Shown piece by piece: positions 1 through 6,809 of a stretch of DNA of 52,954 nucleotides. The position numbers and the translations under genes were made by a program. The number at the start of each line of letters is the position of its first letter. Within the stretch, counting starts at the first letter, position 1. The stretch covers positions 1 through 52,954 of the forward strand of contig NZ_FVZF01000029.1 in the NCBI RefSeq assembly GCF_900168265.1, written 5' to 3'. The DNA comes from Salegentibacter salarius. Lineage in GTDB: Bacteria > Bacteroidota > Bacteroidia > Flavobacteriales > Flavobacteriaceae. A model generated the notes under the pieces. It saw only the letters and a program-made list of their open reading frames with translations, did not search any database and was not told the DNA's origin.

Positions 1-419
1 CCGTTATCGATCTCCATAGCCGCTATGTATTAAACTGGTCGGTATCCAATTCCATGGATACCCATTGGTGCAAAGAAACTGTGGAAGAAGCTATCCGTCT
101 TCATGGGAAGCCGGAGATCTTTAATACCGACCAGGGCAGCCAATTTACCTCAGAGATCTTTACGGGTAGCATACGCTCTCGGGATATTAAGTTAAGTATG
201 GATGGTAAAGGAAGAGCTATCGATAATGTTTTTATAGAACGCTTATGGAGAAGTGTGAAATACGAAAACATCTATCTCAATCCTCCGGAATCCGGGGTAG
301 GTTTATACAGGCAACTCCGGGACTACTTTGATTTTTACAACCATAGAAGAAGGCACCAGGGAATAGAAAATGAAATACCAATCAATCGATATTTGCAACA
401 AGATAGAAAAGCTGCTTAA
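1..419 (+). CDS. IS3-family transposase OrfB, C-terminal part (5' end outside window)
   Basis: This is the catalytic core of a DDE (rve-type) integrase that cuts and joins the ends of its insertion sequence. The open frame runs in from base 3 without a start codon, so the gene is cut by the window edge. The first catalytic Asp lies in VIDLHSRYV, the second in FNTDQGSQFTS, and the Glu in NVFIERLWRSVKYE, so the full DDE triad is visible. The tail HRRRHQGI is the usual IS3 C-terminal signature. The protein looks intact as far as it can be seen, so the element may be active. The stop is followed by the putative terminal inverted repeat. Confidence 0.9.
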   Translation, partial: VIDLHSRYVLNWSVSNSMDTHWCKETVEEAIRLHGKPEIFNTDQGSQFTSEIFTGSIRSRDIKLSMDGKGRAIDNVFIERLWRSVKYENIYLNPPESGVGLYRQLRDYFDFYNHRRRHQGIENEIPINRYLQQDRKAA

Positions 420-479
420 AAAATGAAAAATAGAACTTAATTTAACAGCTAAGCTGTCCTAACAAATGGGGGTTCTTCA
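1..479 (+). mobile_element. Right end of an IS3-family insertion sequence (partial)
   Basis: The first 419 bases encode the C-terminal part of an IS3-family transposase. They are followed by about 60 noncoding bases that end in a sequence beginning TGTCCTAAC at 455 and closing with TTCA at 476-479. Read on the other strand this end starts TGAAGAACCCCCA, which fits the TG...CA ends and C-rich inverted repeats typical of the family. The left end and the rest of the element lie outside the window, so the exact boundary and any target duplication cannot be confirmed. Confidence 0.75.
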
Positions 480-815
480 GTCTATTCTAAAAAATTCGGT
501 TCCTCTTTCATCAAATAAAGTTTCATTATTAATAATTTCTCCGTCCAGAAATTCCTTTACTCTTACCACATAAAATTTACCTTTAATTGATTCACCACTA
601 AAGTTAAATTCAGATTGATCTATATTTTCAAATTCAAAAAGTGTTCGCAAATCTTCATTTTCAAGTGAACTATTTATTCTTACTTCAATGGTAGATTCAT
701 CTGTGGGAATAGACAATTTCCCGGTTTGACTTTCATCAATTCGATTGGTTTCAATTGCGTTTTGAGCAAATAATGTCACTCCCGATAAGTAAATAATAAA
801 TAGAATTCTTTTCAT
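477..815 (-). CDS. Small secreted protein of unknown function, possibly truncated by the IS
   Basis: I do not recognise this 112-residue protein. It starts with a clear signal peptide (MKRILFIIYLSGVTLFAQ), so it is probably exported. The mature part is polar and acidic. Its stop codon TGA (rc of 477-479) coincides with what appear to be the last three bases of the neighbouring insertion sequence, so the original C-terminus may have been longer and the stop may come from the IS end. The next gene upstream on this strand starts 77 bp away and is also a secreted unknown. Confidence 0.6.
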   Translation of the reverse strand: MKRILFIIYLSGVTLFAQNAIETNRIDESQTGKLSIPTDESTIEVRINSSLENEDLRTLFEFENIDQSEFNFSGESIKGKFYVVRVKEFLDGEIINNETLFDERGTEFFRID

Positions 816-892
816 TTTCCTGAGTTTCTTAAGTGTAATAATCCTTTTTTATTAAGATGTCCACAATTTCGAATATGTTTTGTCAGTAAACC

Positions 893-1525
893 TTAATTAG
901 TCATTTCTTCCGTTTTTTCCCAAACATTATACTTTCCATATTCCCCTAAACTATAGTAATATTTACCTTCAGGGTTTATTAGAATGTAATATCCATAAGT
1001 AGTTTCATGAGGGAAGAATATTTTTTTTATAATATTATCTTCATCCTTCTGCCAATTCACTTTATTACTATAGAAGTATTTCAACTTTTCCTTTTCTAAA
1101 GAAGAAATCCAAAAATGAGAAACATCGGTTATTTTATTTAACTTTCTTAAATAGTTTCTATCAAAAATATTCCAGGAAGTTTTAGATTTTTTAATCTGTT
1201 CAGCAAAAGGAACTCCAGTTAGGAAATTGATTACAATTATATCCTTAGAATTAATATGCTCGCTTTTTAAGGTATTCAGATAATTCTTTAATGATGTAAA
1301 TGTGGAATCGCTTAATACTCCTTTCTTTTCTCTGTGGAACAGCACACCAAATCTCACCGTATCATTCTCAAAATAAAGAGGAAAATTTTTAAAATTCTCT
1401 TTTTTATTATAAAATTCCTTCCTGCTTATTTGATAGCCTTCCTCATTGTAAAATTTATAGTCTTTATTCTGGCTATAACTATCAAAGGAATATATCATCA
1501 AAAAAATCAAAATTAATTTTTTCAT
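893..1525 (-). CDS. Secreted protein of unknown function
   Basis: This 210-residue protein has an N-terminal hydrophobic segment (residues 4-18) that ends in a plausible signal peptidase site after SYSQ. The mature part is rich in Lys, Asn, Phe and Tyr and ends in a hydrophilic stretch, with no motif I recognise. It lies in the accessory segment next to the insertion sequence, on the same strand as two other small unknown genes. It is highly AT-rich, more so than the housekeeping genes to the right, which would be compatible with acquisition by transfer. Confidence 0.65.
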   Translation of the reverse strand: MKKLILIFLMIYSFDSYSQNKDYKFYNEEGYQISRKEFYNKKENFKNFPLYFENDTVRFGVLFHREKKGVLSDSTFTSLKNYLNTLKSEHINSKDIIVINFLTGVPFAEQIKKSKTSWNIFDRNYLRKLNKITDVSHFWISSLEKEKLKYFYSNKVNWQKDEDNIIKKIFFPHETTYGYYILINPEGKYYYSLGEYGKYNVWEKTEEMTN

Positions 1526-1531
1526 TCTTGT

Positions 1532-1738
1532 TTACTGACTAATTATATAGCGTTGCCTGGCTTTACAAAACCAATCGCTTTTTGTATCAATTCCCCCAAT
1601 AGTCAATCGTATCGGATCATCTTGACCTTTTACAATCCTGGGCTGGTTAGGCCATATCTTTAAAAAAATATAATTGAGTTCCTTTCGAGTCTGCAAATGA
1701 AGTAGTTGCCCTGAATAAATTGCCTGTTCCGAATGCAT
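1532..1738 (-). CDS. Doubtful small ORF, possible gene remnant
   Basis: This 68-residue frame lies 6 bp upstream of the secreted-protein gene on the same strand. It has no signal peptide and no motif I recognise. Its residue composition (several Trp, Arg, Gln) differs from the neighbouring unknown genes. It could be a short real gene or the remnant of a longer one, because the 368 bases upstream hold no coding signal. Confidence 0.25.
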   Translation of the reverse strand: MHSEQAIYSGQLLHLQTRKELNYIFLKIWPNQPRIVKGQDDPIRLTIGGIDTKSDWFCKARQRYIISQ

Positions 1739-2106
1739 GGAGGTTATGAGGTTTATTAATTAGGTAAAAGTCTGTAGGGAGATACTTTAACCAACTATCT
1801 ATCAAAGAGATTTTAAAAATAGGAAAATTTCTGAAGTTCCCTAAAAAATTAAAAGATTGTTAAATTATTGAATCTTTTTTTAAAAGAATTGCATTTTCTC
1901 TAAAGAGTTCCAGATGTAATCCAGCTGGTTAGATAGGTTGTAAATATGTAGCCTTCTTTAATTGATTATTTCGCAAGAAATATTTTACCAACATTAAACC
2001 AATAAAATGTTTTTTCGACTGAGTTCGCCCTGGTACTCTTTAATTATTTTCGTGAATTTCTAGTAGAGGTATTGTTAGCGCCTGGCAAGTTCAGTTTGGT
2101 TAATTC
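1739..2106. other. Gene-free stretch in the accessory segment
   Basis: No open frame, hairpin terminator or recognisable promoter stands out here. The stretch is AT-rich, with a few oligo-T and oligo-A runs. Near its right side (2076-2086) it carries TAGCGCCTGGC, which resembles TAGCGTTGCCTGGC at 1548-1561. The match is too short to call a boundary repeat. Confidence 0.4.
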
Positions 2107-2559
2107 TCATTCTTCAGCGATGGTAGAATGAAGCAGTTGTAGCTTCCATCCTTCTTCCGTGAGAATTGCGGTTGCGCTTTCCAGCCAATTTAGCTCCCTT
2201 ACCACTTCTTCTCCCGATTTAAATTCGGCTTTATTATGATAAGCCACCCAGGCCATTTTTCCTTCAATTTTTATTTCTATAAAATCAAAAGAATTGAATC
2301 TTACTACTTTTGATTCTTGTTCACTGGCACGATCTAAATAATTTCTCATCCTTTTCATATCCCAAACCTCCCCGGTCTCCAGCAGGAGAAAATCCTGAGT
2401 GCAATAGGTGTCTAATGCCTCTGGATCCAAATCAGAAAATATCTTTTGAAAAGAGTTTGAAATAAGTTCTTTGATCTTATCTTCTTTGTTCAATTCTGAA
2501 TTCTGGCTCATCGCCGTAATTCCCATAAACATTATTAAAAACTGAAATATTCTCTTCAT
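2107..2559 (-). CDS. Secreted NTF2-like (DUF4440/SnoaL-type) protein
   Basis: The 150-residue protein begins with a signal peptide (about residues 1-18, ending in MSQ). The rest has the pattern of the NTF2-like cone fold. An N-terminal helix with repeated acidic residues (KELISNSFQKIFSDLD) is followed by a Tyr-Cys-Thr 'day of action' segment, then a beta region with the WVAYHNKAEF strand, and finally a WKLQLLHST strand that is typical of DUF4440/SnoaL-like proteins. Members of this fold include small enzymes and binding proteins, so no reaction can be assigned. Its location is probably periplasmic. It is a single gene with its promoter presumably in the 2560-2724 region, which it shares divergently with the membrane/XRE pair. 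Confidence 0.65.
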   Translation of the reverse strand: MKRIFQFLIMFMGITAMSQNSELNKEDKIKELISNSFQKIFSDLDPEALDTYCTQDFLLLETGEVWDMKRMRNYLDRASEQESKVVRFNSFDFIEIKIEGKMAWVAYHNKAEFKSGEEVVRELNWLESATAILTEEGWKLQLLHSTIAEE

Positions 2560-2652
2560 AACTATAGTTTAAATTAAGAGCCGTGCTTTCAAATTTATGA
2601 AACTAGAATAGTTATTTACTTCTCCTTCATCAATTTAATTTGTAAACAAAAA

Positions 2653-2708
2653 CTTTACATTTCAATTCTTTTGTTATATTTGTAAAGTAAACATTACATA
2701 AAGTAAAA
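2653..2708 (+). promoter_or_regulatory. Putative promoter and operator of the membrane protein/XRE pair
   Basis: A perfect Bacteroidota -7 box TATATTTG lies at 2675-2682. It is flanked by a perfect inverted repeat, CTTTACA at 2653-2659 and TGTAAAG at 2681-2687. Further GTAAA-type half sites follow at 2687-2692 and 2703-2708, and one precedes at 2641-2647. The arrangement suggests autoregulation by the downstream XRE protein. No good -33 TTG is present, and the operator role is inference. Confidence 0.45.
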
Positions 2709-2724
2709 CTTTAATTACATTAAA

Positions 2725-3117
2725 ATGAAAAAAGAACGAAAAAAGAATCTTTACACCCTTGCCGTATGGACCTGGAGTTGGGTGGCCACAATGGCAATTG
2801 CCACCTTTGGACCGAAATATATTTGGGATGGTCACTCCGTTTTAACGGCCTTAGCAGTTTCAGTAAATTTTGTTCACGGTATTCTTATGATTTTTGCAAA
2901 CAGGAAATTCTTTAATAATCTAGATGAGTTGCAACGTAAAATTCATTTAGAATCCCTGGCTTTAACCCTGGGTTTAGCAATTGTGGTGGGACTATCGTAT
3001 TCTCTTCTGGATGTTACCAACCTAATTAATTACGATGCAGAAATAAGCAATCTAGTAATATTTGTAAGCTTAAGTTATTTAGTTTTGGTCACGATAAATA
3101 CCAGACGCTACTTATGA
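2725..3117 (+). CDS. Four-helix membrane protein paired with an XRE regulator
   Basis: The 130-residue protein has a basic start and then four hydrophobic segments (about residues 9-27, 36-56, 75-95 and 106-124), so it should be an integral inner-membrane protein. The loop NRKFFNNLDELQRKIHLES between helices 2 and 3 is cytoplasmic-looking. I recognise no enzyme motif. The gene overlaps the XRE regulator by 4 bp (ATGA), and such two-gene units of a small membrane protein plus a short helix-turn-helix regulator are common in bacteria. The regulator probably controls this gene. The role of the membrane protein is unknown. Confidence 0.8.
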   Translation: MKKERKKNLYTLAVWTWSWVATMAIATFGPKYIWDGHSVLTALAVSVNFVHGILMIFANRKFFNNLDELQRKIHLESLALTLGLAIVVGLSYSLLDVTNLINYDAEISNLVIFVSLSYLVLVTINTRRYL

Positions 3118-3311
3118 AAAATAGGTTAAAAGTGCTTCGAGCCGAACATAGCTATACACAGGAAGACTTAGCGGAGATTATTGGTGTTTCGCGGCAAACG
3201 ATTAACGCCATAGAAAAAGAGAAGTTTGATCCTAGTTTACCCACTGCATTTAGGATTTCAAAACTCTTTAAACTTCCCATAGAAACTATTTTCTATTTTG
3301 AAGAAACCTAA
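3114..3311 (+). CDS. Short XRE-family helix-turn-helix regulator
   Basis: The 65-residue protein is little more than one Cro/C1-type helix-turn-helix. Its core reads TQEDLAEIIGVSRQTINAIE at about residues 14-33, with the conserved Q, A, G and SRQTI positions of DNA-recognition helices. The C-terminal tail FKLPIETIFYFEE is the usual dimer-forming end of this short subgroup. It overlaps the upstream membrane protein gene by 4 bp, so the two are translationally coupled. Inverted GTAAA-type repeats over the promoter at 2653-2708 are candidate binding sites, which suggests autoregulation. Confidence 0.92.
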   Translation: MKNRLKVLRAEHSYTQEDLAEIIGVSRQTINAIEKEKFDPSLPTAFRISKLFKLPIETIFYFEET

Positions 3312-3355
3312 ATTTTGGCAAGTGTAGATTAGGTTCTTAAATTCAGTTTTAGTTA

Positions 3356-4759
3356 TTACTTTCCGATGCAGAAATTAGAAAATATATTCCCTAATAATTC
3401 ATCATTGGTTACCTGGCCAGTGATCTCACCAAAGTATTCTAAAGCTTCTCGAATATCTATCGCTAATAAGTCGCCCGAAAGGTCAGTATTCAAACCTTCT
3501 TCTACCTTATTTATCTCTTCTAAAGCTTTTAAAAGGGCATTGTAATGACGGCTGTTGGTCACAATTGTATTGTTATTTCTAAGCGCACCGGTATTTACAA
3601 ATTCAAGTAATTTACTTTTTAGTTCCTCTACACCTTCTCCTGTTTTGGCAGAAATTAACTGCAAACTTGCGCCTTCCAGTTCGTTTAGATTTTCAAATAA
3701 ATTCTCTTTCTCTTTTTCCGTAAGTTGATCTACTTTATTTGCAATAACAACAAGGGGTTTTTGAGGAAATTGATTGCAGATTTTTTTAATTTCAACCTTA
3801 AACTTTGAACTTTGAACTTTGAACTTTTCTGCATTTAGAAGATAAACAACTACCTGCGCCTGACTTATTTTTTCAAAAGTTCGCTTTATTCCGATGCTTT
3901 CTACAACATCTTCAGTCTCTCTTATTCCTGCAGTATCAATAAATCTAAATCCAACGCCACCAATACTCATCTCGTCTTCTATAGAATCTCGCGTAGTTCC
4001 GGCTACTTCAGAAACAATGGCACGTTCTTCGTTTAAAAGTGAATTCAACAAAGTAGATTTTCCTACGTTTGGTTCACCTACAATTGCAACGGGAATTCCG
4101 TTTTTAAGCACGTTCCCGGTAGCGAAAGAATCTATTAAACGTTTTAATACCTGTTGAATTCTGGCTACCAATTCTTTAAATTGATCACGATTGGCAAACT
4201 CCACATCTTCTTCAGAAAAGTCTAATTCTAATTCAATTAAAGATGCAAAATCTAATAATTCCTGGCGTAACCTATGAATTTCATTAGAAAATCCGCCACG
4301 CATTTGCTGCATCGCCATTTGGTGAGAGGCCTGGTTTTCAGAAGAAATTAGATCGGCCACCGCTTCTGCCTGACTAAGATCCATTTTTCCGTTTAGGAAG
4401 GCTCGCATGGTAAACTCCCCGGCTTCGGCTGAGCGACAACCTTTTCTAATCATTAACTGTATAATCTCCTGCTGAATATACGGACTCCCGTGACAGGAAA
4501 TTTCTACCGTTTCTTCGCCGGTATAAGATTTAGGCGCTCTAAATATTGAAATTAAAACCTCATCTAAGGTACGATCATCGTCCATTAGATTTCCTAAATG
4601 CAAAGTATGGCTAGGCTGTTCGCTTAGCTTTTTTTTACTCTTTGCTTTAAAAAGTGGTGAAACAATATTAAATGCTTCGGGGCCGGAAACCCTAATAATC
4701 GCAATTGCACCTGCACCAGATGGTGTGGCAAGCGCTACAATAGTATCGTTTAATTTCAT
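3356..4759 (-). CDS. mnmE: tRNA modification GTPase MnmE
   Basis: MnmE works with MnmG to put the (carboxymethyl)aminomethyl group on U34 of certain tRNAs. The 467-residue protein has the N-terminal tetrahydrofolate-binding domain with the start NDTIVALATPSGAGAIAIIR and the all-alpha middle domain. The G domain carries GEPNVGKST (G1), GTTRDS (G2), DTAG (G3) and NKVD (G4), and the protein ends in the essential CIGK tail. A longer frame begins at 4801, but its extra 14 residues look unrelated, and a promoter box ends 5 bp before 4759, so I take 4759 as the start. A heptamer tandem repeat at 3794-3828 inserts KFKVQSSKFKV between G3 and G4. Confidence 0.97.
   Translation of the reverse strand: MKLNDTIVALATPSGAGAIAIIRVSGPEAFNIVSPLFKAKSKKKLSEQPSHTLHLGNLMDDDRTLDEVLISIFRAPKSYTGEETVEISCHGSPYIQQEIIQLMIRKGCRSAEAGEFTMRAFLNGKMDLSQAEAVADLISSENQASHQMAMQQMRGGFSNEIHRLRQELLDFASLIELELDFSEEDVEFANRDQFKELVARIQQVLKRLIDSFATGNVLKNGIPVAIVGEPNVGKSTLLNSLLNEERAIVSEVAGTTRDSIEDEMSIGGVGFRFIDTAGIRETEDVVESIGIKRTFEKISQAQVVVYLLNAEKFKVQSSKFKVEIKKICNQFPQKPLVVIANKVDQLTEKEKENLFENLNELEGASLQLISAKTGEGVEELKSKLLEFVNTGALRNNNTIVTNSRHYNALLKALEEINKVEEGLNTDLSGDLLAIDIREALEYFGEITGQVTNDELLGNIFSNFCIGK
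3794..3828. repeat. Heptamer tandem repeat inside mnmE
   Basis: Five adjoining 7-base units read aactttg or a close variant (aacctta, aactttg three times, aactttt). Three units equal 21 bases, so the repeat can be gained or lost in threes without a frameshift. In MnmE it encodes two copies of a KFKV(Q)SS-type unit between the G3 and G4 motifs of the GTPase domain. Confidence 0.85.
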
Positions 4760-4763
4760 AGCG

Positions 4764-4794
4764 CAAAGATAAACAACCTCGGCGCAAGCCCCAA
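4764..4794 (-). promoter_or_regulatory. mnmE promoter (TTG-N20-TATCTTTG)
   Basis: On the minus strand a -33 TTG (rc of 4792-4794) and a -7 box TATCTTTG (rc of 4764-4771) are separated by 20 bases, a full match to the Bacteroidota housekeeping promoter. The expected transcription start falls at about 4759, on the A of the mnmE start codon, so the mRNA may be leaderless. The -33 element sits inside a dispersed repeat (4778-4864). Confidence 0.65.
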
Positions 4795-4864
4795 GAGGCA
4801 TTATTGGAAAATATATCTTGATTTCTATAAAAGCCTCGGAGCATTTAAATCTCGATTATCGAGT
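4778..4864. repeat. Dispersed repeat copy A with CTCGATTATCGAG palindrome
   Basis: This intergenic segment matches two others, at 11688-11778 and within 33506-33606. The shared right part is CCTCGGAGCATTTAA followed by the palindrome CTCGATTATCGAG, here at 4851-4863. The left part (GCATTATTGGAAAATATA) is closest to the copy near 33.5 kb. Here it lies between the divergent mnmE and DUF4870 genes and supplies the mnmE -33 element. Confidence 0.8.
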
Positions 4865-4977
4865 AAAAAAATCAGTAGCTTGTGAGAAGGTTTTAATTTT
4901 AAGAACCAAAAGAATTTGCAACATCGTGTGAAAAAGATCGTCTATTAATAAAGAGACATCACATCAATCAAAGAAAA

Positions 4978-5316
4978 ATGAGAGAAGACAACCAAATGCT
5001 CGTTCTTACCCACTTAAGTCAGTTACTGGATTTAGTTACAGGAATTGGCGGCTTTATAGTTCCGTTAATCCTATGGCTTACCCAAAAAGATAAAGTTGCC
5101 GGAATGGACTTTCATGGAAAAATGATCATCAATTTTCAAATAAGTATGTTTATATACAGCTTATTATGTATTCCGCTAATCTTTTTATTTGGACTTGGGA
5201 TAATCGCTCTTGTTGGGATTGCTATCATTATGCTTATTTTACCAGTAATAAATGCCATTAAAGTAAGCAACGGGGAAATTCCAAATTATCCGCTAACTAT
5301 TGAAATTATAAAATAA
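4978..5316 (+). CDS. DUF4870 (Tic20-like) membrane protein
   Basis: The 112-residue protein has the layout of DUF4870. It starts with LTHLSQLLDLVTGIGGFIVP (first helix). Next comes the short polar loop WLTQKDKVAGMDFHGKMIINFQ, in which the conserved D-F-H-G-K precedes a second helix, then a long hydrophobic stretch with two helices, and a cytoplasmic end. It is probably an inner-membrane protein of unknown function. It stands alone, reading away from mnmE, and is followed directly by a strong intrinsic terminator. Confidence 0.88.
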   Translation: MREDNQMLVLTHLSQLLDLVTGIGGFIVPLILWLTQKDKVAGMDFHGKMIINFQISMFIYSLLCIPLIFLFGLGIIALVGIAIIMLILPVINAIKVSNGEIPNYPLTIEIIK

Positions 5317-5335
5317 ACTGGTGACATTTTCAAAC

Positions 5336-5364
5336 AAAAAGGCAGCTGATTGGCTGCCTTTTTT
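5336..5364 (+). terminator. Intrinsic terminator after the DUF4870 gene
   Basis: An 11-bp stem AAAAAGGCAGC / GCTGCCTTTTT with a 6-base loop is followed by a T run. It sits 20 bases after the stop codon at 5316. The A run on the left also gives a T run on the other strand, so it may work in both directions. Confidence 0.85.
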
Positions 5365-5394
5365 ATTATAATTTCATCCCCTACAAGTTAGAAT

Positions 5395-5432
5395 AAAAAA
5401 AACCTCACAGGTTTTGAAAACCTGTGAGGTTT
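5395..5432 (-). terminator. Perfect hairpin, probable dnaN terminator
   Basis: The 16-base arms AAACCTCACAGGTTTT (5400-5415) and its exact complement (5417-5432) are separated by one base. On the minus strand the right arm runs into eight T residues, as expected for an intrinsic terminator of dnaN. A second small hairpin CCCCC-TTC-GGGGG lies at 5470-5482, closer to the gene. Confidence 0.7.
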
Positions 5433-5491
5433 GAATTTTTAAAACTAGGTACGCTTTTATATTTAATTTCCCCCTTCGGGGGCAAGGGGGC

Positions 5492-6610
5492 TTAATTATT
5501 AAGCATAACCGGCATAACCAGCATCGTGATTTTTTCTCCCGGGTCTAAACCATCTACAGGAGTTAAAATTCCAGCTCGGTTAGGTAAACTCATTTCCAGT
5601 TGAACTTCATCGGAAGTTAAATTATTCAACATTTCAGTAAGAAAACGAGAGTTGAAACCAATTTGCATATCGTCTCCCTGGTAAGAACAGGTTAAACGCT
5701 CTTCAGCCTTATTGCTGTAATCTACATCTTCTGCAGAAATATTTAATTCGGCACCGGCAATTTTTAATCTCACCTGGTGCGTAGTTTTATTAGAGAAAAT
5801 AGAAACCCTACGAACTGAACTCAAAAACTGGTTGCGCTCTATGGTTAATTTATTCGGATTTTCTTTTGGAATTACCGCTTCGTAATTTGGATATTTTCCG
5901 TCAATAAGTCTACAAACCAACTGCGTATCATCAAAAGTGAATTTCGCATTAGAATCGTTGTATTCTATAAGCACTTCACTTTCACTACCGGCCAAAATTC
6001 CTTTTAAAAGATTTAGTGGCTTTTTCGGCATAATAAAGTCTGAAGCCTGTGAAGCAGTAACATCTTCACGCTGATACTTTACTAATTTATGCGCATCAGT
6101 TGCTACAAAAGTCAAACCTTCAGTAGTAAATTGAAAGAAAACTCCGCTCATTACCGGACGAAGATCGTCGTTTCCTGAAGCAAAAATCGTTTTGCTAATC
6201 GCAGTAGCCAAAATATCACCTTCTAAAACGGTGCTGCTAGGATCTTCCAATTCCACGGGATTTGGAAACTCCTCGCCATCGGCATAAGCAAGTGCATATT
6301 TACCGTGATTAGAGCTTAATTCTATAGTGTTGTTATCTTCAGCAACAAAAGTTAAGGGCTGCTCCGGGAAAGTTTTTAGCGTGTCTAAAAGCAATTTTGC
6401 AGGAACCGCTATTTTCCCTTCGGAATCTGATTCTACCTTAAGTTTAGCAGACATTGTAGTTTCAAGATCCGAGGCAGAAACCGTAAGCTCGTCCTGCTTA
6501 AGATCGAATAAAAAGTTGTCTAAAATTGGAAGGGTGTTGGTGTTGTTAATAACCCCACCCAATATCTGAAGCTGTTTCAGCAAATAACTGCTGGATACAA
6601 TAAATTTCAT
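5492..6610 (-). CDS. dnaN: DNA polymerase III beta subunit (sliding clamp)
   Basis: DnaN forms the ring that holds DNA polymerases on the template. The length of 372 residues is normal for the family, and three clamp domains can be followed. The start MKFIVSSSYLLKQLQILGGV and the segment FVATDAHKLVKY, followed by PKKPLNLL, are typical, and the C-terminal TPVDGLDPGEKITMLVMPVM carries the conserved pocket residues and the MPV/LxL-like end. It is a single gene with its own promoter box (6639-6646) and terminator. The translesion polymerase DinB encoded at 15968-17185 carries a clamp-binding motif and would be one of its partners. Confidence 0.98.
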   Translation of the reverse strand: MKFIVSSSYLLKQLQILGGVINNTNTLPILDNFLFDLKQDELTVSASDLETTMSAKLKVESDSEGKIAVPAKLLLDTLKTFPEQPLTFVAEDNNTIELSSNHGKYALAYADGEEFPNPVELEDPSSTVLEGDILATAISKTIFASGNDDLRPVMSGVFFQFTTEGLTFVATDAHKLVKYQREDVTASQASDFIMPKKPLNLLKGILAGSESEVLIEYNDSNAKFTFDDTQLVCRLIDGKYPNYEAVIPKENPNKLTIERNQFLSSVRRVSIFSNKTTHQVRLKIAGAELNISAEDVDYSNKAEERLTCSYQGDDMQIGFNSRFLTEMLNNLTSDEVQLEMSLPNRAGILTPVDGLDPGEKITMLVMPVMLNN

Positions 6611-6638
6611 CGGCTTTGTGATTAATTAGAAATCATTA

Positions 6639-6646
6639 CAAATATA
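6639..6646 (-). promoter_or_regulatory. -7 box of the dnaN promoter
   Basis: The minus strand reads TATATTTG, a perfect -7 box, 28 bases before the dnaN start codon. The -33 position has no TTG at the expected distance, so the promoter is only half supported. Confidence 0.5.
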
Positions 6647-6809
6647 TTTTAATCTGTTAAAAATAAAGCTTGTGCCGGCCAGTTTTTATTAACATCAAAA
6701 ACAAAAAAATATGAAGTAAATAATTAAAAAACAGACGCTTACAACGTATAATCTTTTTGAAATTGTTAATATGTTGATTTTATTTCCTGAAAATTGAAGT
6801 CTAAGAAAG

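Noticed and set aside
1548-2086. TAGCGTTGCCTGGC at 1548 and TAGCGCCTGGC at 2076 as boundaries of an inserted island
   Set aside because: The match is short and imperfect, and no integrase or other mobility gene lies between the two sites.
477-2106. Integron-like gene cassettes among the small unknown genes
   Set aside because: The gaps between these genes show no attC-like inverted core sites, and no integrase of that type is in the window.
4760-4801. Longer mnmE reading frame starting at 4801
   Set aside because: The extra 14 residues are unlike MnmE, overlap a dispersed repeat, and lie upstream of a full promoter whose start is near 4759.
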